Positions 58,378 through 64,000 of a stretch of DNA of 64,000 nt are shown piece by piece. A model generated the notes under the pieces. It made no database searches. It had not been told where the DNA came from and saw only the letters and a program-made list of their open reading frames with translations. Origin of the DNA: an uncultured Clostridia bacterium. Its GTDB lineage: Bacteria; Bacillota; Clostridia; TANB77; UBA1234. Numbering within the stretch: the first letter of the stretch is position 1; each line of letters opens with the position of its first letter. The DNA lies in the NCBI GenBank assembly GCA_934149305.1, contig CAKPEF010000007.1, positions 13,912 through 77,911 of the forward strand, given 5' to 3'. Position numbers and translations under genes: made by a program.

Positions 58378-59118
58378 ATGGACGAATTTAAAATTGAAGG
58401 AAGAAATGCTGTAACTGAGCTTTTAAAATCAGATAAGACAGTAAACAAACTAATGATACAAAAAGGTGAAAGACAAGGTTCAATAAATGAAATAATAAAG
58501 CTTGCTAAAAACAAAAAAATAATAATAACGGAAGTAGATAAAAATAAATTAGACCAATTATCAGAAACAAAACATCATCAAGGAGTAATTGCATTTGTAT
58601 CTCCAATCGAGTACAAAGAGTTAGATGACATTTTTGAGCTTGCAAAAGAAAGAAATGAAGCACCATTCATACTAATAGCAGATGAAATAGAAGATCCACA
58701 CAATTTAGGAGCTTTAATAAGAAGTGCAGAATGTGCAGGATGCCACGGAGTTATAATTCCAAAAAGAAGAGCTGTTGCAGTAACAGAAGTTGTTGCAAAA
58801 ACATCAGTTGGAGCAACAGAATATGTACCAATAGTTAGAGTAAGCAACATAAACGAAACAATCAGAGAATTAAAAGATAGAGGCGTTTGGATAGTCGGTA
58901 CAGATGGTTCAGCTAAAGTAACATACTATGACCAAGATATGACAGGCTCAATTGCAATAATAATTGGAAGCGAAGGAAGAGGAATGAACAAACTAACAAT
59001 GGAGAATTGTGATTTTTTAGTTAAAATTCCAATGATGGGAAAAATAACATCATTAAATGCAAGCGTATCAGGAGGAATAGTGCTATTTGAAGCATTAAAG
59101 CAAAGACTAAAAAAATAA
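58378..59118 (+). CDS. rlmB: 23S rRNA 2'-O-methyltransferase (TrmH/SpoU family, RlmB-like)
   Basis: A 246-residue SPOUT enzyme. The N-terminal substrate-binding domain begins FKIEGRNAVTELL. The knotted catalytic part has DPHNLGALIRSAECAG (motif 1, about 105-120), IIIGSEGRGM (motif 2, about 199-208) and IPMMGKITSLNASVSGGI (motif 3). It probably methylates G2251 of 23S rRNA; YacO-type relatives look alike. AAAGAAAGGAA precedes the ATG. Confidence 0.9.
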   Translation: MDEFKIEGRNAVTELLKSDKTVNKLMIQKGERQGSINEIIKLAKNKKIIITEVDKNKLDQLSETKHHQGVIAFVSPIEYKELDDIFELAKERNEAPFILIADEIEDPHNLGALIRSAECAGCHGVIIPKRRAVAVTEVVAKTSVGATEYVPIVRVSNINETIRELKDRGVWIVGTDGSAKVTYYDQDMTGSIAIIIGSEGRGMNKLTMENCDFLVKIPMMGKITSLNASVSGGIVLFEALKQRLKK

Positions 59119-59224
59119 TTTTAAAAATATAAAACTTTTTTACTACTCAATTGTCTAATAAAGTGAAACACCTTTTTTAAAATAAAAATGGTGATACTTA
59201 AAATATTGTTTCAAGCACCAAAAA

Positions 59225-59304
59225 GAATAAAGCTAAATTCAAGATTTTAGAACAAAAAAATTATTTCCCTACCTTCTAAAATCAAGAAATTAGCTTTATT
59301 TTTT
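59225..59304 (+). terminator. Long-stem terminator after rlmB
   Basis: Arms AATAAAGCTAAATTCAAGAT / ATCAAGAAATTAGCTTTATT plus inner TTTAGAA/TTCTAAA, followed by TTTTTT. Confidence 0.75.
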
Positions 59305-59338
59305 GAATTATAATTAGATCACAATAACATTTTCAAGA

Positions 59339-59531
59339 TACTATTCAACATAAAAAATAGGCGTTGAATTTAATTATGGATAAAAAATGTAGCCTAAGCT
59401 TAGGTGTGCTCCATGAAAACAATAATAAGCATCATTTTACTGGTATGCAAGTTAACATGTAGCGGAGCACAGTGTGCTCCATAAAAATACTACTGTTTAG
59501 CATTTGTTATAAATTAAGTCTGAATAGTAAC
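59339..59531. mobile_element. Composite MITE-like element with two palindrome cores
   Basis: Left end ATACTATTCAACAT, cores at 59389-59415 (TAAGCTTAG type) and 59459-59483 (full type), right end AAGTCTGAATAGTAAC. The inner TGGTATGCAAGTTAACATGT is shared with the 34.3-kb pair, suggesting recombination between repeat families. Confidence 0.8.
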
Positions 59532-59783
59532 AATTTGTGTACAAATTAGTATTTTTATATGCAATAATCTATTTATTTTTTACTTAAAAATCAACAAAAC
59601 TAACTTAGGCGTGTTTTGCACTTTGGGATGAGAAAAACTATAATTTTTAGTAATAGTAATTAAAATAATTGTACACGAAAAAATGTTTGCTAAATTGTTG
59701 ACTCGGTTAATGTTACATGATAAAATAAAGTTTATCAGATACATAGAAGCAGAAATATTAAATTTATTAGTTGGAGTAAAAAT
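59532..59783 (+). other. Promoter region of the zinc-finger gene
   Basis: 250 bases without a gene. The promoter is TTGACT (59698-59703), 17 bases, TAAAAT (59721-59726). An imperfect GTGTACAAATT ... AATTGTACAC inverted repeat (59536 and 59666) brackets the upstream part and could be an operator pair. Confidence 0.5.
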
Positions 59784-60785
59784 ATGGGGAAATGTCGTTT
59801 ATGTGGTAGAGAACTAAAGAATAAAAATCAACATTATGGTAGTGGCTGTATCTTAAAATGTTATTCAATATTAAATATGAGTGCTGACAATGTTAAAGAT
59901 AAAGAGAAATTCATGAATAGGCAAATTTATTTAATGAATAAAAAGTTTGCCATTAATGCAAAAGATAGAGTAGAGTTGACCGATAGATTTTTGACCTTAA
60001 AGTTATTAGATAGGATCGATATTAATTATTATGACAAGTATCGAAAACAAGTTCAAACAAACATTAATAATATAAATGTTTATTCTAAAGATTCTTCAAA
60101 TTCAATTAAATTAAAAGATGCCTTTGCACTCTATAAATACTATAATAAATTTGTAGATGTCTTAAAGAATAATTATAAAGAAATTATTTTTTCTGATATT
60201 ACTCAAAATATAGTGTGGGATGCTTTAAATTTTGGATTAAGCAAGTATTATAATGGTAAAAAATATCTAGATGGTATTACTCAACAATTACAATATGTTT
60301 TTTGGAAAGGTGGAGTTGGATTATTAAAAGCGAGAAAATATAATGTTTCTGCTGAGTTGCTAAATCACGCAATTTCAAATAATCCTCCAAGCTTAGTGAT
60401 TACTAATGGCGATATCATAGAAATCATCAAAGATGATGAAGCGTTTCAGCAAAAAGTAAGAGATGTGCTTCAAAAAAATAATGAGGAAAATAAAATAGAT
60501 ATTACTGAGATTATTAGATTTAGTAATGGTGACCTAGAAGCTGCTATACATGATGCTACTTTTCATGTGGAAGGATACAAGAAGGATGATGGCTGGCTTT
60601 TAAATATAAAAATAATGGATGAATATGATTTTACTGATTTAAAGGAGTTACATGAATATATAGATAATAAATTAAAAGGTTTTATTCTCTCGACAGCTAA
60701 TAATGCCGCAATATTATCAACTAGTTGTGGAGTTTTAAATGCGTATGATATAACAATTGAATTTAATTATGAAGTTGGTGATTAA
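59784..60785 (+). CDS. Unknown protein with N-terminal zinc finger
   Basis: A 333-residue soluble protein. The N-terminus CRLCGRELKNKNQHYGSGC (residues 4-22) looks like a compact zinc ribbon. The middle is helical and Lys/Asn/Tyr-rich. The C-terminal 90 residues (HDATFHVEGYKKDDGWLLNIKIMDEYDFTDL...) resemble, by eye only, C-terminal domains seen in some polymorphic-toxin-type proteins with a YDF motif. The next gene starts at the second base after its stop and encodes a membrane protein, so the two act together. A promoter lies 58 bases upstream and the ribosome site is weak. Function unknown. Confidence 0.6.
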   Translation: MGKCRLCGRELKNKNQHYGSGCILKCYSILNMSADNVKDKEKFMNRQIYLMNKKFAINAKDRVELTDRFLTLKLLDRIDINYYDKYRKQVQTNINNINVYSKDSSNSIKLKDAFALYKYYNKFVDVLKNNYKEIIFSDITQNIVWDALNFGLSKYYNGKKYLDGITQQLQYVFWKGGVGLLKARKYNVSAELLNHAISNNPPSLVITNGDIIEIIKDDEAFQQKVRDVLQKNNEENKIDITEIIRFSNGDLEAAIHDATFHVEGYKKDDGWLLNIKIMDEYDFTDLKELHEYIDNKLKGFILSTANNAAILSTSCGVLNAYDITIEFNYEVGD

Positions 60786-60786
60786 C

Positions 60787-61524
60787 ATGAAAAATAAGGA
60801 GTTTTATCATATACTGTTGGTGTTACTGATAGGAATTTATACATTTATGCTTTATGTGTTTAATTTTTGCACAATACATTACCAATTCGTAAAGTCGCTA
60901 ATAGTTTTAATTCCAGTAATAATATGCTTTGTTATATATTGGCTCTTAAAGAAAGATAAAATTAAGAATAGAATAGCATTAGTATTTACTGTTGCATCAA
61001 CAATTTGTTTTTTTATGTTAGCATTTTTATTGCTGATTTTATTATTTTTTGATGAAGGTATGTCACATGAAGATAATCCGTGGAAATACAATCATATAAA
61101 GAAAATTGCAAACTATACAAGCTACACATACCAGTTTCCTTCAAAATTATCAAGTGAATTTTTAAGAGATAGGAAAGTTAAATTGTATTATACTCCACAA
61201 TTCTTACAAGGTGCATTTCAATTAAATTTATTAATTGAATTAAATGAGAACGAAATGAATGAGTATATTGAAAAGTATGAGGAGAACTCGAAAATTGTTG
61301 TTAACATGAAAGAAAAGCTAAATGAAGACTTAAAACAATATGCAATTTACGAACCATATGGAATCTTTAAAGAATATGAATTTGAGAGATTTAGTGAAAA
61401 TGCTACATTTTATATATTTGAAAGTAAATCTTATGAGCCTAATGATTGGAATCATGGAGTGATTCAATATATGGCAAAAAATGAAGAATTGACACAGCTA
61501 CTTCTAGTCACTGAAGTGTGGTGA
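60787..61524 (+). CDS. Membrane protein of unknown function, partner of the zinc-finger gene
   Basis: A 245-residue protein with three membrane segments (about 6-26, 34-52 and 60-85) and a 160-residue extra-membrane C-terminal domain (KYNHIKKIANYTSYTYQFPSK onward). ATG 60787 is one base after the upstream stop and has no strong ribosome site, implying translational coupling. It could be an immunity or anchoring partner, but nothing proves this. Confidence 0.6.
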   Translation: MKNKEFYHILLVLLIGIYTFMLYVFNFCTIHYQFVKSLIVLIPVIICFVIYWLLKKDKIKNRIALVFTVASTICFFMLAFLLLILLFFDEGMSHEDNPWKYNHIKKIANYTSYTYQFPSKLSSEFLRDRKVKLYYTPQFLQGAFQLNLLIELNENEMNEYIEKYEENSKIVVNMKEKLNEDLKQYAIYEPYGIFKEYEFERFSENATFYIFESKSYEPNDWNHGVIQYMAKNEELTQLLLVTEVW

Positions 61525-61566
61525 GATGTGATAGTGAAAGTTTTATAGTTTTTAAAAAATTCTCTA

Positions 61567-61596
61567 TTGCCCAACTCAAATGTTTTGTGATATAAT
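61567..61596 (+). promoter_or_regulatory. Promoter of helD
   Basis: TTGCCC, 18 bases with TGTGA before the -10, TATAAT. Confidence 0.6.
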
Positions 61597-61630
61597 CATA
61601 TCCGTTATTTTGAATATAGGAGGTTAACTT

Positions 61631-63878
61631 ATGAATATTAAACGAGAAGAAGAAAACATCGAAAGAAAGAAGCTACAAGTTACACAAAACTATATTGACA
61701 AAGAGATTAAAGAAAGTGAAGAGAGACTAGAACGAGGATTTGATGATTACGATTTTGATGATTACGCAGATGATTACATGAAAGCAGCCCTAAGAGAAAG
61801 GTTTAGCCAAAGAATTAAAAACTTAAAAATGGTTAGACCATCGCCATATTTTGCAAGAGTAGATTTTGTAGAAGATGGCTCTGAACATAGGGATGCTTTT
61901 TATTTGCGGAAAAGCAATGATAACTGATCACAATACTCTAGAACAAGTAGTAATTGACTGGAGAGCTCCTATAGCGGATTTATATTATGAGGGAAGACTT
62001 GGCGAGGCAGAATATAATTGCCCTGCAGGAAAAATACATGGAGAAATAAAGCTAAAAAGACAATATTTCTTTAAAAATGGCGATTTGCAAGATGTTATGG
62101 ATATAGACATAACAACAAATGATGAAATGCTACAGCCATTCTTATCTGCTAACTCAGATACAAGACTTAAAAACATCATATCGACAATTCAAGCAGAACA
62201 AAATAAAATCATAAGAGCCGATATGTGGCAACCACTTGTAGTTCAAGGAGTTGCCGGTAGTGGAAAAACAACAATAGCACTACATAGAATAGCATACTTG
62301 ATTTACAATTATGACAAAAATTTCTTTCCGGAAGAATTTTTAATAATTGCACCAAATAAATTCTTCCTAAACTACATTTCAAACGTATTACCAGACCTAG
62401 GCGTTGATAGAGTAGGACAAAGCACATATGAAGAAATAGCATTTGATGTTATTGGAAGTGAATTTGAGATAGAAGAACCTAATAATAAACTTGCTAGAAT
62501 AATAGATAATAATAAATCGGAAAAAGAAAAAAAGATGTGCGAAATAATAATTGAAAGCTCAAAATATAAATCATCAATAAGATTTAAAAACCTTTTGGAT
62601 GAGTATTTGTACGAGGTAGAAAAAAGATTCGTGCCAGAAGATGATTTTAAAGTCGGAAAATATGTATTTATGAAGAGGGAAGATATAGAGCATCTGTTTT
62701 ATAGAGAGTACAGCAACTTGCCATTTTGCAGGAGAATGGAGGAAATAGCAAAGCACTTAAAAAGTGCGGTAACCATGAGAAGTGGTCAAATCTTAAAAGA
62801 TATCGAAGAAGAAAGAGACTACAAGATAGCTAAAATCAAAATGGATGAGCAAAATGAGCAAATAAGACTTTCACTTATCCGTGATGCATATAAAGAAGCA
62901 GAAGATTTATCAAAAGAAGTTACTAAAAATGTAAAGAAAAACGTTCAAAAATACATAAGTAGCACAAATAAAGTTTTAGAGCCAATGAAGTATTATAAAG
63001 AATTTATAGATGTTTATATCGATACACTTGCAAAAGGCAGAATATCAGATGAAGAAATAAAATACATAAAAACATCATTTACTGATGCACAGCGAAAAGG
63101 CAAAATAGAGATGGAAGACTTGGCACCACTTATGTATATAAAATATATGGTACATGGAATAAAGACTAAATTTGAGCTAAAGCATATAGTAATAGATGAA
63201 GCGCAAGATTTTAGTGAATTTCAATTCTATATATTCAAAAAAATAGTTAAAAGTAATTCACTTACAATACTTGGAGATTTGGCGCAAGGAATATATTTCT
63301 ACAGAGGCACGAACAATTGGCAAAAAACAATGAGCATAGTATTTGGAGATGGCATTGATCCAACATACCTAACACTAAAAAAGACATACAGAACAACAGA
63401 AGAAATAATGAATGTGGCAAATAAAGTAATCTCACACATAATGGATAAGCTAAATTGCCCTCCAGGTGAACCTGTAATGAAAAATGGAGCCCCGGTTATA
63501 GTAAAACATTTTGAAAACGAAGAAAAAATGGTAGAGCAAATAAAAGAAAGACTAAAAGAGTATAAAGAAAAAGGCTTTAGCAACATAGCACTAATTTGCA
63601 AAACTGTAGAAGATTGTATAAAACTAAAAGAACAATTGCAAGACGAAGAAATACATATAATAAGCAGTAAAGATTCAGAATATTCAGGCGGAATCAACAT
63701 AGTTCCATCATATTTATCAAAAGGACTTGAATTTGATGCTGTAATAATAACCAATGCAGATGTACATAACTATACAGATTCAGAAGTAGACACAAAACTA
63801 TTGTATGTATGTATCACAAGGGCAATGAATACGCTCGAAATATATCACATAGATGAACTTACAAACTTATTGCAATAG
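61631..63878 (+). CDS. helD: UvrD-like helicase/RNA polymerase recycling factor HelD, needs a +1 frameshift at CGG
   Basis: The first frame (from ATG 61631, AGGAGG upstream) encodes an N-terminal coiled-coil arm and SPYFARVDFVEDGSEHRDAFYL. The in-frame CGG (61907-61909) read +1 gives Gly and continues KAMITDHNTLEQVVIDWRAPIADLYYEG, Walker A QGVAGSGKTTIALHR (about 202-216), DEAQDFSEFQF (about 521) and the C-terminal YVCITRAMNTLEI. The Gly fits the conserved YIG of HelD before the DWRAP block. The joined protein has about 748 residues, normal for HelD, which removes stalled RNA polymerase from DNA. Zero frame stops five codons after CGG. Confidence 0.9.
61907..61910 (+). other. Candidate +1 recoding site CGGA (helD)
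   Basis: The zero-frame codons are TTG CGG AAA. The continuing frame is TTG (C) GGA AAA GCA. The recoded Gly sits in the family's conserved FY(I/L)G position. Confidence 0.78.
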
Positions 63879-63981
63879 TAACGCTGTAAATTTGCAATAT
63901 TTGTGTCAATCATTTTTGAAAAAGTTTATAGGTTTAAAATAGATATGTCACAAAAATAAATATTGAAAGAGAGTACCGAAA

Positions 63982-64000
63982 ATGTTAAGGTTTAAATATC
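63982..64000 (+). CDS. Possible start of a further gene (partial)
   Basis: ATG at 63982 after GAAAGAGAG. Only six codons are visible before the window ends. Confidence 0.35.

Noticed and set aside
2141..63878. Treating the six frame-disrupted genes as ordinary pseudogenes or random sequencing errors
   Set aside because: All six break at the same in-frame CGG-A with the same +1 direction, with no homopolymer at the site and no other damage. Random decay or base-calling error would not choose one rare codon. A motif-specific sequencing artefact remains possible and is listed as a refuting test.
1..64000. tRNA, rRNA and tmRNA genes
   Set aside because: I looked for cloverleaf ends and conserved rRNA/tmRNA stretches in all gaps and saw none.

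Overview
This is a low-GC, Gram-positive (Firmicutes/Clostridia-type) chromosome window. Coding strands are A-rich, ribosome binding sites are AGGAGG-type, promoters are TTGACA-17-TATAAT-like, and rho-independent terminators separate most units. A SpoVM-like peptide (48770) and a BofA family protein (9178) indicate an endospore-forming lineage. The mix of housekeeping genes and large surface/glycan genes is typical of uncultured gut Clostridia, but the exact taxon cannot be fixed from this window.

Layout. 0-9.4 kb: housekeeping and envelope genes: RluA end, glgA, an RsuA/RluB pseudouridine synthase, a zinc-binding protein, tdk, an SDR enzyme, a Nudix-VanW-dltA-dltC cluster and bofA. 9.4-11.9 kb: gene-poor, rich in MITE-like repeats, with one foreign-looking membrane gene. 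12-17 kb: dnaE and a polyprenyl-phosphate-type glycosyltransferase. 17.3-44 kb: a surface/glycan region with an SLH protein, three giant paralogous secreted proteins with Thr-Pro linkers (18.0, 30.6 and 36.4 kb), two paralogous membrane-anchored proteins (25.9 and 34.4 kb), several multi-pass GT-C/PMT-like proteins, a BspA-like repeat protein, a DUF4143 ATPase and a DUF2298 (YYY) membrane protein. 44-59 kb: housekeeping genes: a Clp ATPase, thyX, nth, spoVM, rpmB, recG, a second GT2, a prepilin-like protein, lepA and rlmB. 59-64 kb: an unknown zinc-finger/membrane pair and helD.

Main discovery candidate. Six genes look frameshifted: rluB-like, dltA, the third giant surface protein, the DUF2298 protein, the prepilin-like protein and helD. 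All six break at the same place in codon terms: an in-frame CGG followed by A, restored by skipping one base (+1) so that GGA (Gly) is read next. I read every CGG trinucleotide in the recognised genes. In-frame CGG occurs only at these six sites, apart from two in the foreign-looking ORF at 10187. Where families have a conserved residue there (RsuA/RluB, DltA, HelD), it is Gly. CGG therefore appears to be unassigned as Arg here and to act as a +1 frameshift signal, or CGGA is read as a four-base Gly codon. This would be a codon-level recoding system rather than six pseudogenes.

Second theme: about 27 intergenic copies of a 17-bp near-perfect palindrome (GGAGCACAGTGTGCTCC and variants). They sit in at least two larger repeat backbones, one of them a roughly 130-bp MITE with 15-bp terminal inverted repeats, and they sometimes form long tandem arrays.
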